NCBI RefSeq assembly: GCF_029168945.1
Contig: NC_083608.1
Location: 15,084,136-15,148,135, forward strand
DNA from: Cannabis sativa
Taxonomy: Eukaryota; Streptophyta; Magnoliopsida; Rosales; Cannabaceae
Length of the DNA stretch: 64,000 nt
Reading direction: 5' to 3'
The first letter of the stretch is position 1. Each line of letters opens with the position of its first letter. The position numbers and the translations under genes were made by a program. This document shows, in pieces, positions 23,253 through 34,144 of this stretch. The notes beneath the pieces are model-generated. The model was not told the DNA's origin. It did no database searches and saw only the letters and a list, made by a program, of their open reading frames with translations.

Positions 23253-24934
23253 CACTACAACAAATTAATTTATTAGGGGCGACATATTGTCGCCTCTAAT
23301 AATATGGGTATATATTAGGGGCGACTTTGATTTGTCGCCCCTTATGCAATCTTTTTTTTTTTTTTTAATTCTTAAAGCTTTAAGGGCGACATATGTCGCC
23401 CCTAACACGTGTAGAAGCGCCAAAATCAAGTATTAGGGGCGACACATGTCGCCTCAAATGTCAAAAATAGAACCGTTGATTTTGGGCGGGATTTTTCGCG
23501 CTCATAACATTAGGGGCGACAAAAGTCGCCCCTAATAGTTTGAAAACTTGCCACTTGTCGACCATTTAAGGCGATATATCGCCCCTAATACTTAATTAAT
23601 TAAACCTTCACACCCTTCTTCTTCATTTTATCTCAGACCAAAAAAGCAGCCCCTTCTTCTACAAATCGAAAAACCCAGACCACCCAAAACTCGTCCCCGC
23701 ACCACCGTCCCCCGACCACCCTCCGCTCGTCCCCGCACCACCGTGGGTCGTCTCGCACCACCGTGGGTCGTCCCCGCGGTCGTCCCGCACCACCGTGCTG
23801 CCACCACCGTTCCACCACCACCGTGCCCCCATCACCGACCATAAATGTATGGTTTTTATATTTTTATTGGTTTAGATTAAGTTATTTTTATATATATTGT
23901 TTTAGATGATGAATTTATATTATTAAGTTTTGTAAAATTAATTATGCTTAGAAAGTGTTTGATGAAATGTGTGTGTGAAAATATAAAGTTGTGTGTGATT
24001 TAAATTTGTGTGTGTGTGTGTGTTTTTTTTTTTTTGTTGTTAAATTTTTCTGAAATTGAATAATATTGAAAAATTAGTTTATGTTAATTTTGGGAAAATT
24101 TATTTGAGAGTAGTGATGTTTTGGGATTTCATGCAAAAATATGTATATATGAATATGTATTTTTGTATAAAAATATATTTTTTAGTTTGATTATATATGT
24201 GAAGATGTATATGATGTTTGTTTTAGTATATATTTCGGTTTATTTATGTAAATATATATTTGTGTGTGTATATATATATATGTGAATATGTATATAATGT
24301 GTGAGTATATATATTTATATTTGTGTATATGTTAATGTATATATTTATATATATAAATATAAATTTGTGTGTATAAATATAATTAAATAAGATAAGTGTA
24401 TATATATTTGTGTATATAAATATATGTTCATATGCTATTTTTTTTTTTTGTGAAATTAGTTCTTATTTTACTACATCGGATCGCTGCTGCTGCCCAGTAG
24501 AGTCTCTATAATAATTTTTTTGCATTTCAAAGGTTTGTAATTATTTTTACATTTCTTATATTAGAAAATACATAGCACTTATATATGTACATCATGATAT
24601 AGAAGAGTTTGAATATCTTAAATATTCATCCGTAGTGAAGAAGGTTCTGTGATTAAATGTACTGTGGTCGGATGGGTGAATTATTTTTTCATGGACATAT
24701 TGATCTGCATTGATTGCTTAATATTTTTGTAGATTATAAAATTTTGGATTTATAATTTTTAAGTTGTTATGCTGCCAAAATTTTGAATAAATAAATAAAA
24801 ATTTTTTTAAAAAAATAAGATAGTGACAAGTTAAAATATTTTAAAATAATACAATTGTTATCATTTATTAGTTTGTAATATTGACTAAAAAACTGTTTAG
24901 GCGACCCACATGTTAAAATATATTTCTTGTAGTA
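23253..24934. mobile_element. CACTA-like non-autonomous transposon with GGGGCGAC subterminal repeats
   Basis: The left end reads CACTACAACAAA. The putative right end is TTTCTTGTAGTA, which would need a final G for a perfect CACTA terminus. Within the first 350 bp the motif TTAGGGGCGAC and its complement GTCGCCCCTAA recur in direct and inverted order, as typical subterminal repeats; a lone AGGCGAC lies near the right end (24899). A C-rich CCACCG segment (23640-23840) and an AT/GT-rich core follow. No transposase is present. Flanking trinucleotides (TCA and AAA) do not match, so the right border is tentative. Confidence 0.55.
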
Positions 24935-25049
24935 AAAGACTAAAAATTGCAAGCCTATCTAAAAAAATAACAATAATTGCATGTTTATAAAATTCATATT
25001 TTTCTAATTTATATTATAGAATATATATACAAATAAATATTTATGTAAA

Positions 25050-25643
25050 GAGCAATTTGCGGCGAAATCCCCTTATGTTTTGATTTTTATACACTTAACC
25101 CCCTTATCTTTAATTTTGGTGGCAAAACCCCCTTATGTTTTAATTTTTATACACTTAACCCCCTTATCTTTTTTTTTGGTGGCAAAACTCCCTTATGTTT
25201 TAATTTTTTACACTTAACCCCTATATCTTTTGTTTTGGTGGCAAAACCCTTCAGTTTACTTTTCTTTGCAAATTTAAAGTTTTAGTTAAATATTACCGTT
25301 AAATACTAACTGGATTAATACTGTATCGACTTCGAGGTTTTACCGTTACATATACAAAGGTTTATACAGTGGTCATCCAGTTGATATTTAACGGTAATAT
25401 TTAACTGGCGTGTCAAATTTACAAAGAAAAATAAACATAAGGGGGTTTTGCCACCAAAAAAAAGATAAGGGGGTTAAGTGTATAAAAATTAAAACATAAG
25501 GGGGTTTTGCCACAAAAAAAAAAAGATAAGGGGGTTAAGTGTATAAAAATTAAAACATAAAGGGGTTTTGCCACCAAAAATAAAGATAAGGGGGTTAAGT
25601 GTATAAAAATCAAAACATAAGGGGGTTTCGCCGCAAATTGCTC
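25050..25643. mobile_element. fold-back Mutator-type MITE with 9-bp TSD and internal tandem repeats
   Basis: It is 594 bp with GAGCAATTTGCGGCGAAA at both ends in inverted order and a perfect 9-bp duplication TTATGTAAA (25041-25049, 25644-25652), the Mutator hallmark. Each arm holds about three tandem units of roughly 62 bp. These contain the phrases CCCCCTTATGTTTT, TATACACTTAACCCCCTTATC and TTTGGTGGCAAAAC. The centre (about 25260-25410) is unique. No transposase. Confidence 0.85.
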
Positions 25644-25731
25644 TTATGTAAATAAGATTAATGACAATTTAAGTATGATCAACAATAATCAAAATCTGGG
25701 CACATACCAAAAATATTCAATAAAATTTAAC

Positions 25732-25814
25732 TGTAGGCTCATAAATATAAATATACAATAGAATTTAATGAAATTAATTCAAAAAATTGGATATTAAAAA
25801 TAAAATATTGACCC
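25732..25814. repeat. copy A of a tandem duplication, bearing the L1 insertion
   Basis: The stretch from TGTAGGCTCATAAATATAAATA to AATAAAATATTGACCC reappears at 31421-31451 plus 34093-34144 (copy B, split by a CACTA element). With the insertions removed the two copies are direct neighbours with a period of about 114 bp. Copy A ends at the L1 target duplication. Confidence 0.8.
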
Positions 25815-25958
25815 AAAGTCTTGCCTATTGGCATGTGTTTTGTTTTTTCTCTCTAAAGTCTTTCTTTGTCTTTTACTGGGTTATTTCTTTTTGGGTTATT
25901 ATTTTTCTGGGTTAATATTGGATACAATAGTGTAACAAGTTATACGAGTGGACTGTGT

Positions 25959-27275
25959 ATGGCTTCCAACAGCCGATCCATGGAGGAGATGGAGGAGAGA
26001 TACGCCTGTATCGATATTGAAGGAGAAGAGGAGGGTGTGGAGATTGACGTTCTCGACTCGGAGGAGGAGGTAATTTTTGATGATCGGTTTTGTTTGGTGG
26101 GAAGGTTTTTGAACGCTAGAACGGTGGACTTTGAAGCAATGAGACACACTTTGGCAGGACTTTGGAAGCCTGGTAAAGGGTTGTTTGTTAAGGAATTGGG
26201 GCCCAACCTTTATCTTTTTCAATTCTATCATGAAATCGATATCAAACGAGTCATCAATGGAAGCCCGTGGACGTTCAATCGATTCCTTTTTCTGTTTGGA
26301 AGAGTGCCGCGCGGTGGAGATCCGAAATCGATCCTGCTGAATAAGTTGGATATGTGGGTGCAGATTCATGGTTTAACTTCGGGTTTCATGACGGAGAGAG
26401 TGGTGAAGGAGGCAGCGAAGGTGATCGGAGAGCTTGTTGAAACCGATCCGAAGAACAACAATGGACTGTGGCGTGATTTTTTGCGTGTTCGGGTCCGAGT
26501 CAATATTGATCAACCGATCAAGAGGAGAATGAAACTCAAAAAGGCTGGTGGTGAATGGTTTTGGGCGCCATTTAAATACGAGTTCCTACCAAGCTTCTGT
26601 TATATATGTGGTATTATTGGCCATACTGAAAATTTCTGTCACAAACTGTTCGACACACCGGAGGAAGCCATTGTCAAGCCGTATGGTGAATGGTTGAGGG
26701 CTCAAACTCGTCGGAAGAATTATCTGCTTCACTCTCAATACTTACGCACTGGTACGGAGGCTGATGTACACACGTTTGGACCACGTGAACCGGCTGCTGA
26801 GGTCCAAGCCGAGGACCACCCTTTGCCGTCCATGGAGGCGATGAACAGAGGGAAGGAGAAGATGCAGTCCGTTGATGCGATTACCAGAGGCAAAGAGAAG
26901 TTGCCTTTTTTAACTGATGGAGAGAATCACGACAATTTACACCCCAAACCGATTTCTCCTAACTTTATGGGAGGTAATCAATCTCCTTTATTTCCTCATT
27001 CTTTTAATAAAAATTCATTTATTGAGAATTTTGGTCAGAATGCTTTGATTGTACCAAATACCACTACTTTATTTTTGGCCAATGAAATTTCGGACCACAA
27101 AAGGAGGAGGTCAAATGAGGTAGTTTTTATGGAAAGTGGGCCTAATGATGTGGAAATTTCAAATGGGCCGAATGATGCTATGGAAGATGATTTGATTATG
27201 TCTTCAAATAATGCTACTCTTTCAAAAAATGGGCTTTTGGTGGGTTCTGGTGTCCAGGCCCACCAAACATTATGA
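25959..27275 (+). CDS. L1 ORF1 protein (DUF4283 + CCHC zinc knuckle)
   Basis: The 438-codon frame is intact. The preferred start is the ATG at 25959 (MASNSRSMEEMEER), followed by an acidic stretch; the frame is open further up to an ATG at 25866, whose extra 31 residues are hydrophobic and look like leader read-through. A DUF4283-like nucleic-acid-binding region spans about residues 30-190 and includes GLWKPGKG, NGSPWTFNRFLFLF and WVQIHGL. The zinc knuckle CYICGIIGHTENFC follows near residue 215 and a low-complexity tail after that. ORF1 proteins bind LINE RNA. Its TGA overlaps the ORF2 ATG as ATGA (27272-27275), suggesting coupled termination and reinitiation. Confidence 0.85.
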   Translation: MASNSRSMEEMEERYACIDIEGEEEGVEIDVLDSEEEVIFDDRFCLVGRFLNARTVDFEAMRHTLAGLWKPGKGLFVKELGPNLYLFQFYHEIDIKRVINGSPWTFNRFLFLFGRVPRGGDPKSILLNKLDMWVQIHGLTSGFMTERVVKEAAKVIGELVETDPKNNNGLWRDFLRVRVRVNIDQPIKRRMKLKKAGGEWFWAPFKYEFLPSFCYICGIIGHTENFCHKLFDTPEEAIVKPYGEWLRAQTRRKNYLLHSQYLRTGTEADVHTFGPREPAAEVQAEDHPLPSMEAMNRGKEKMQSVDAITRGKEKLPFLTDGENHDNLHPKPISPNFMGGNQSPLFPHSFNKNSFIENFGQNALIVPNTTTLFLANEISDHKRRRSNEVVFMESGPNDVEISNGPNDAMEDDLIMSSNNATLSKNGLLVGSGVQAHQTL

Positions 27276-30200
27276 GTGTTCTTAGTTGGAATTGCCGTGG
27301 GCTTGGGAACCCTCGGACCGTTCAATTCCTTAAGGATCTTGTAATCCAAAAGAAGCCTAATTTTATTTTTTTGTGTGAAACTTTGTGTCGAAAGGAAGTT
27401 GTGGAAAGAATTCGAGTTGCTATTGGTTTTGATGGCTTATTTGCGGTGGATGCTATTGGGCGTAGTGGTGGTGTAGCTCTGCTTTGGCGAAATAATGGGG
27501 ACATTAACCTTCTCCATTTTGCTCATAATTACATTGATGTGGAGGTTACTTCTTTTGATCAAGGTGTGTGGCGGTTAACTGGTTTTTATGGGGAGCCTAA
27601 CCGTAATGCAAGGGTGACTACTTGGGATCAACTGAAAACATTGGCTACTGCTTCTTCTTTGCCTTGGTGTGTTATTGGGGACCTCAATAACATATTGTCT
27701 CATGAAGACAAGCGTGGAGGTGCTCCTTATCCTAACTGGCTTATTGAGGGTTTTCAGAAAACAATTCAAGAGTGTGAATTGAGTGATTTAGAGCTTATTG
27801 GCCATCAATTTACTTGGGAAAAGAGTCGTGGTTCGGATGCTTGGATTGAATCTCGCCTTGATCGGGCTCTTGTTTCTAAGCAATGGTTGGTCTATTTCTC
27901 TTCAGCTCAGTTGTTGAACCTGGAATTGAGTTCCTCTGACCATAGTCCTTTGTTACTTAATATGGTTAGTCAGTCTCATATCTCTCGTCATAAGCAGTTT
28001 CGATTTGAGAACTTTTGGCTCCGAGAGCCCATGTGTTTCCAAGTTATCAATGATTGTTGGGTGGAGTCTGCTTTGAGTGGGATTCAGGAGAAGATTCAGC
28101 TATGTGGTACCAAGCTTACAGCGTGGAATAGTGATTATTTGGGGAAATTTCACTCTCGGTTGAAACATTGGAAGAGTGAAGCAAGAAAGTTTAAAGCTGG
28201 GCGTGATGATATGTCTTTGAGACGGTTTAAAGATGCTGAGAATAATCTCTTCGAAGTCCTCAATCAAAAAGAAATTTTCTGGCGTCAAAGATCCAAACAG
28301 TTGTGGCTTCAGGAGGGTGATCAGAATACGAAATATTTTCATGCTACTGCTACCTCGCGCCGTCGCTCTAACTTCATTCATAAGCTTCAGAGAGATGATG
28401 GTTCTTGGGCAGATTGGGACAATGGTCTTCCAGATGTAATAGCTGATTATTTCAAGACTCTCTTTTCTAGTGGGACGTGCAACTCTCTGAATGTTACTAC
28501 TGGAATTAGTCCTACGATTTCTGAAGATCATAATACTGCTCTGCTTGCGCCAATTACTGATGAAGAAGTCAAAGATGCTCTCTTTCAAATGCACCCTGAC
28601 AAGTCCCCAGGTCCTGATGGGATGACTCCTGCTTTTTACCAAAAGTGCTGGCATATTGTGGGTAAGGATGTAATTAAACAAGTTCGTTCTTTCTTTTTGT
28701 TTGGCTCCTTACCTGAGGGATTGAATCATACTAATATTGTGCTTATTCCTAAGAAGAAGAATCCCTCTCATATGTTTGATCTAAGACCGATTGCCTTATG
28801 TAATGTCCTGTATAAGGTGTTAGCTAACCGGTTAAAAGTTGCTCTTCCTCTGGTCATTTCTGACAATCAGAGTGCTTTTATTCCTGGAAGGCTCATCACT
28901 GATAACATCATGATTTCCTTTGAAGTGATGCATTACTTGAAAAGGAAAAGGCTTGGAAAGGAAGGGTACATGGCTATAAAGCTTGATATAAGCAAGGCAT
29001 ATGATAGAGTTGAGTGGTCTTTCTGTGTGATATGATGCTTAAGATGGGTTTTGATAGCCGTGTGACTAATCTCATCTATCAATGTATTTCCACAGTCACC
29101 TATTCGGTCACTCATGGTGGTCATGAGTTGGATCCTTTCACTCCTTCCCGAGGTATTAGACAAGGTGACCCTCTCTCGCCTTACTTATTCCTGATTTGTG
29201 CTGAAGGATTTTCATCTCTTATTAAGTCTTTTGAGGCTCGGGGTGAGTTGCATGGTTGTAGGGTGTGTAATGGAGCTCCGGTTATATCACACATGCTCTT
29301 TGCGGATGATAGCTACTTGTATTGTAAAGCTATTAAAAAGGAAGCTTTGAATGTCATTAGATTGCTGCAGTTATTTGAACAAGCCTCTGGTCAACAGGTG
29401 AACTTAGCCAAATCCACCATCTTTTTTAGTTCGAATACGACAGAATCTGTTAAAGCTAGAATGTGTTCTCTTTTGGGTATGATTGAGGCCCCGCCAAATA
29501 GTCTTTATTTGGGTCTTCCTTGCACTATGGGTCGGAATAAAAATGCTATCCTTGGTTTCCTTAAGGATAAGATGGAAAAGAGAATTCTAAGTTGGGAGGG
29601 TCGTCTTTTATCTAAAGCTGGAAAAGAGGTTCTTGTGAAGACAGTGGCCCAGGCTCTCCCTTCATATGCTATGTCGGTTTTTCTTCTTCCTGTTGATACT
29701 TGTAACAAACTTGAGGGGATGATGGCCAAGTTTTGGTAGCGGTCTGATAGTTCAAAGTCACATGGAGTGCATTGGAAGAGTTGGCAACATCTGACAAAGC
29801 ATAAGCATTTTGGTGGTCTGGGATTTAGAGACTTAAGAGATTTTAATCTCTCCATGCTGGGTAAGCAAGCTTGGCGATTGATTGTTAATGAGTCTTCTCT
29901 TGTCAGTCGTTTATACAAGGCTAGGTACTTTCCCCGAGGCTCTTTCTTTACTGCTGAACTTGGTCACAATCCAAGTTTCATTTGGAAGAGCATCTTTGAT
30001 ACCCAGAAGCTTGTCTTATCGGGGGTGCGTTGTAATATTGGGCCTGGAACTTCCATTAATATTCAACGGGATCCCTGGCTCCCTGACGCATCCAATCCCT
30101 TTGTAACAACCCAACTGGTGGGGTTAGATGACTGTCAAGTGGCTAGCCTAATGGATAATCATGATAGAAGCTGGGACTTGGAAGTGCTGAATGATTTGTT

Positions 30201-31332
30201 TAATATCCGTGATCGGGATTTGATATGTAAGACCCCTATTTCTTCGGCTCCTTCTGATTTCTGGTATTGGTCTCTTAATCCTTCTGGTGTGTATAAAGTG
30301 AAAGATGCCTATAACTTGTTACACAAGGAAGATGGTTTACTCCTGTCAGCTGATGAAAGGAGACTTTGGAAGATAGCTTGGAACATCAATGTCCCACCAA
30401 AGGTACTTCATTTTTTGTGGCGCTCCCTTTCTGAAACTCTTCCCACGAAGGTTCAGCTGGTCTCAAGACATGTTCCCTTGGATCTGCAATGTCCCATGTG
30501 TAATTTTGAGGATGAATCTATTGTGCACCTGTTGATACAATGCTCCTTTGCCCAAAGCTGTTGGCATAGATCATCTTTAAATGCGGCGGCCTTATTGGAT
30601 GGAAAGTTCTCAACCTGGTTTGAATCGTTTGTCATGCCCTCTAGTTCTGATGTAAGAGAGGAAGCTGTCATGATTTGTTGGGCCATCTGGAATGCCCGTA
30701 ATGCGTTCACTTGGAAAGGTAAGAGCACCTCAGCATCAGATGTAATTTTGTCTGCTAGAGTCAACCTTAATCAATGGAAAAATGCTCAATTGAAAAAGAA
30801 GGGTCCTTTATTTTTGGCTTCGGGTGAAAATGAAGGAAGTGAGCATTGGTCTAAACCGGTTACTAATACGATTAAGGTCAACGTAGACGGAGCTATCTTT
30901 GAGGCTGAAGGATGGTATGGGACTGGTTTAGTGGCTCGCAATTGCCATGGCCACCTTCTTGAAGCTCTTTCAAGTAGTAAACCGGGACACTTAGAGGCTG
31001 CTGTGGTGGAAGCGATAGGCATCAAGGAAGCGCTTAGCTAGATCAAAGACAAGCAGTGGCATGATGTTCAGCTGGAAACCGATTGTCTTGTGGTTGTCCA
31101 AGCTGTACACTCTTCAGTTCTTCTACGTTCCCCCTTTGGCGTGGTGATTCAAGAGTGCAAAGAGTTGCTTGATTCTTTAAAATCTGTTCAGATTCAATTT
31201 GTTAAACGTTCTGCTAACAAGGCTGCCCATTATATGGCTCGCAGCTCTTGTTTTCACTCAGTTCGTATGTTTACCGAGAGTACTGCTCCGGATGATCTTT
31301 TAAACATTGTAATGGTTGATTCAATTTGCTAA
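27272..31332 (+). pseudogene. L1 ORF2 (endonuclease, reverse transcriptase, RNase H-like), broken
   Basis: The open segments are 27272-29035, ~29014-29739, 29740-31041 and 31042-31332. An APE-type endonuclease starts at once (SVLSWNCRGLGNPRT; SRLDRALVS; SSDHSPLL). RT motifs follow: PGPDGMTPAFYQ, LRPIALCN, SAFIPGRLITDN, KLDISKAYDRVEW, then MLFADD as the catalytic motif. A zf-RVT region (PPKVLHFLWRSL, CPMCNFEDESIVHLL) and an RNase H-like domain (VNVDGA) complete it. Breaks are a single-nucleotide shift near 29020 within RT, an in-frame TAG at 29737-29739 and an in-frame TAG at 31039-31041. It cannot make a full ORF2 protein. Confidence 0.9.
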
Positions 31333-31957
31333 TAAAATGTCACCATTTTACCTCAAAAAAAAAAATAAAATAAAATAAAATATTGACCCTATTAAAAGAA
31401 CCTCCTAAGCTAATTTTTATTGTAGGCTCATAAATATAAATATTCAATAGACACTACAAGAATTTTGTATAGTACCGGCGGAGACATCCGCCGGTATTAA
31501 TTGTCTAAACCGCCGGTAATAATTATTACCGGCGGAATCCGCCGGTATTAATTGGTTGCTATTAATGACTATTAGCGACCAAAAGGGACTTCCGCCGATA
31601 ATAATATTAATACCGGCGGATTAATAGCGGTGGGGTCCGCCGGTATTAGTGTCAGCACTTTTATACGCTGACACATTAATACCGGCGGACCACATTCAGT
31701 ATTCCGCGGGTATTAATATTTTTTATATAAAAAAATTATTATTTTTAATATTTATATAATAAAATTAATTATAATTATATATATAATAATTATTTTATAA
31801 ATATATTATTAATTAGAAATCAGACATTATCAAACATTAAGAAATTAAACATTAATTTTAATTTGTCTATTACAATATAAACTATTAACTTAAATAAAAT
31901 TAGGAAATTGTCTTCAAATAAATTTTAAAACATAAAAATTTACATAATTAAAAAAAC

Positions 31958-32233
31958 CTAATTATCATTGTTCAAATCAGTAAATTCCAGAAATTCATCT
32001 GCATTCGAGCTAAGTCTTGAACCGTCGGGATTATCACGAGATTGAGGAGCCGGCGGGGTAGGATAATAAGGTTGTCCAATCTGCAATGTAGGTAAGATCT
32101 CCACAAATTGTCGAGTCTGCGGGCGAACCAAAGTAGGTTGCTGTTGTTGCTGACTCTGCGCACTGAAAATCTGACCATACATAGACTGTTGTGGAGATCC
32201 TCCCATTTGACCATACACAAGTTTTTGCTGCAC
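31958..32233 (-). CDS. possible last exon of a CACTA-encoded Gln-rich protein
   Basis: The minus-strand frame encodes about 90 residues. It opens with Gln/Met/Tyr/Gly-rich sequence (YGQMGGSPQQSMYGQ), then QQQQQ and Pro-rich parts, and ends NNDN. A CAG precedes CAAAAACTTGTG at about 32229, compatible with a splice acceptor, so the initiator Met may not be real. Composition resembles C-termini of CACTA-encoded proteins, but I cannot name a family. It may be non-functional. Confidence 0.35.
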   Translation of the reverse strand: MQQKLVYGQMGGSPQQSMYGQIFSAQSQQQQQPTLVRPQTRQFVEILPTLQIGQPYYPTPPAPQSRDNPDGSRLSSNADEFLEFTDLNNDN

Positions 32234-33455
32234 AATGCTATTTTATGCTAGTTAAGATATTTTATACTATTTTATGATATTTTTTTTAAAAAAAAAAAAA
32301 TCATGCATTGTTACTTATTTAGACAAATTATTATTCACCATGTAAAAATTATAATATTATTACTTTTATTTTCTACTATAATAAAATTTTATTATTATAA
32401 AGATTATAACTTACACAATTATTTATAAATTATTATAATATTAACATTCATTATTAAATATATGTTTTATTTTTAATTTTTAAAGAAATATTATTTAAAA
32501 ATATTTTCCTATATTAAATTTTTATTTTTAAAAAATTATAATTAAAATCTTAAAAAATTATTTAATTCTTTACATCAAAATAATATTTTTTGCTTTTAAA
32601 GTAAATATTACAATAATTTTTTCATTTATTAATTTTTTTATTTAAAAAAATAAATTATTATTATTAATATTCATCTTTTAATTATTTAAATGTTAAAATT
32701 TTATTATTTAATTAATTTTTTTATATTTAATTATTAAGTGTTTATTTTATAAAAAAAAAATTCATAACTTAAATTTTTATTATTAAAAAAATTATAATTT
32801 AGATTTTAAAATCTTATTTAATCATTTACATAAAAAAAGTTTTTTTTATTTTTATTTTTTATATACATAAAAAGCATTTATATATATTTACATTTATATA
32901 ATTAATATTAAAAAAGTATTTTAATTATAAGTATTTTTTTCAATAATATAGATTTATTTTAATTTTTTTACTATATCTTTTTTAAAAATAATCAAATAAT
33001 CAATTATATAACAATTTTATAATTTTGTACCTATTTACAAGTTGTAATTTTTTTTAAAAAATGAATGACATAACTTCTTAACAAAATTAAATAATAAACT
33101 CTATAAAATACATTTACTATTACATAATATATATAATAATATACTATATATATTGTATATACAATAATATATTGTATATAGAATATACTGTATTACTATA
33201 TACAATATACTGTAAATAAAAATTTAAAATCAAAACTTACTCATATTTCCAAATATTATACACGGTATAAATATTATATATATTATATATAAACATACAA
33301 CACATATATGTACATTTTATATATATAAACAAAATTATACACTTATAATTTACACAATCAACCATACACATATATATATATAAATTCATATAATTACAAA
33401 AATTTTCAAAACACAAAAAATAAAATACCAACAGAAAATTAAAAACACCAACCTC

Positions 33456-33700
33456 TTAATTTCTGGTAGAAGATTTAATTCCTCCTCCGACGTCCCAAAT
33501 CTCCGTTTGTATCGCAGTCGGTTGTACCCAATACTTAAACCAAAGACAATAAAAAAAATAATTACAAAACAAATTTAAAACAGAGATAAATAATAACAAA
33601 AAAATGATATTATAAAAGAAACAATACCTATGCAATGGTGGTTCACGGCGATGCAATCCCGGTAAAAAATAGAGAAATGGCCGGAGATAGAGGAGGAGAA
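33456..33700 (-). other. probable transcribed leader of the CACTA element
   Basis: On the minus strand a GC-richer stretch around 33630-33730 is followed by a GTATTG donor-like site (~33628) and, after an AT-rich gap, by another GC-richer stretch (33467-33545). This looks like 5' exons of an element gene. It is inference from composition and splice-like sites; no domain is recognisable. Confidence 0.25.
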
Positions 33701-34144
33701 GAGAAAGGGGCGGTGGAAATGGGAGCAATCGGGTGGGAAAAAATTTGGGGGAAAAATTTGAGGGGAAAATGAAAAATGTTTTCAGAGTGAAGGGGGGGTC
33801 TTTTATAAAGTTTTATTACCGGCAGGACCCGCCGGTATTAATAGGGGTTCCGCCGGTAATAAAAAATCGGTCATCTACTAATACCGGCGGAACCCGCCGG
33901 TAATAGTCTTTTTAAATTTTGGGCGGTAAAATTCCTGCCCAAGGAATTAGAGGCGGATTTTCCGCCAGTAATACTCCTATTCCGCCGGCATTAATATTTT
34001 TTATTAAATATTAATTTTTTTTATTATTTTTAAAAAGTAATACCGGCGGATTACCATTTCTGCCGGTATTCCTATATTTTCTTGTAGTGAGAATTTAATA
34101 AAATTAATTCAAAAATTTGGATACCAAAAATAAAATATTGACCC

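Larger units (their letters stand above)
25815..31373 (+). mobile_element. full-length L1-type LINE with target-site duplication
   Basis: It has ORF1 (DUF4283 and zinc knuckle) followed by ORF2 (endonuclease, RT, RNase H-like) and an A-rich tail (31355-31373, A-run then AAAAT repeats). It is flanked by AATAAAATATTGACCC at 25799-25814 and 31374-31389, a 16-bp target duplication. About 5.56 kb. The 5' leader before ORF1 is short (144 nt to the preferred ATG), so a small 5' truncation is possible. Both target copies remain nearly identical, so insertion is not ancient, but ORF2 is broken. Confidence 0.9.
31452..34089 (-). mobile_element. CACTA transposon (non-autonomous) with ACCGGCGGA subterminal repeats, TSD AGA
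   Basis: The termini are CACTACAAGAA and TTCTTGTAGTG, flanked by AGA on both sides (31449-31451, 34090-34092), the 3-bp duplication of CACTA elements. Both ends are packed with TACCGGCGGA / TCCGCCGGTA in direct and inverted order (31480-31715 and 33815-34070). The core is very AT-rich. A short Gln/Pro-rich frame on the minus strand near the left end and exon-like GC-richer stretches near the right end suggest minus orientation. No transposase catalytic region remains. It interrupts copy B of the 114-bp duplication. Confidence 0.87.
31421..34144. repeat. copy B of the tandem duplication, split by the CACTA element
   Basis: The pieces 31421-31451 and 34093-34144 join across the CACTA insertion to give the same sequence as 25732-25814, with scattered substitutions. 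Confidence 0.8.

Noticed and set aside
23276..23530. Regular GGGGCGAC repeats as a CRISPR-like or satellite array
   Set aside because: Spacing is irregular, motifs are in both orientations, and they begin at a CACTA terminus; they are subterminal transposon repeats.
23633..23842. Minus-strand Gly/Arg/Val-rich frame
   Set aside because: It comes from a CCACCG-rich stretch in a CACTA-like element, without similarity to a known protein.
25419..25613. Minus-strand frame with a repeated peptide
   Set aside because: It is translation of the 62-bp repeats of a fold-back MITE.
33237..33431. Small Tyr/Cys/Ile-rich frame
   Set aside because: AT-rich CACTA interior, codon use matches TATA microsatellite; no start context or similarity.
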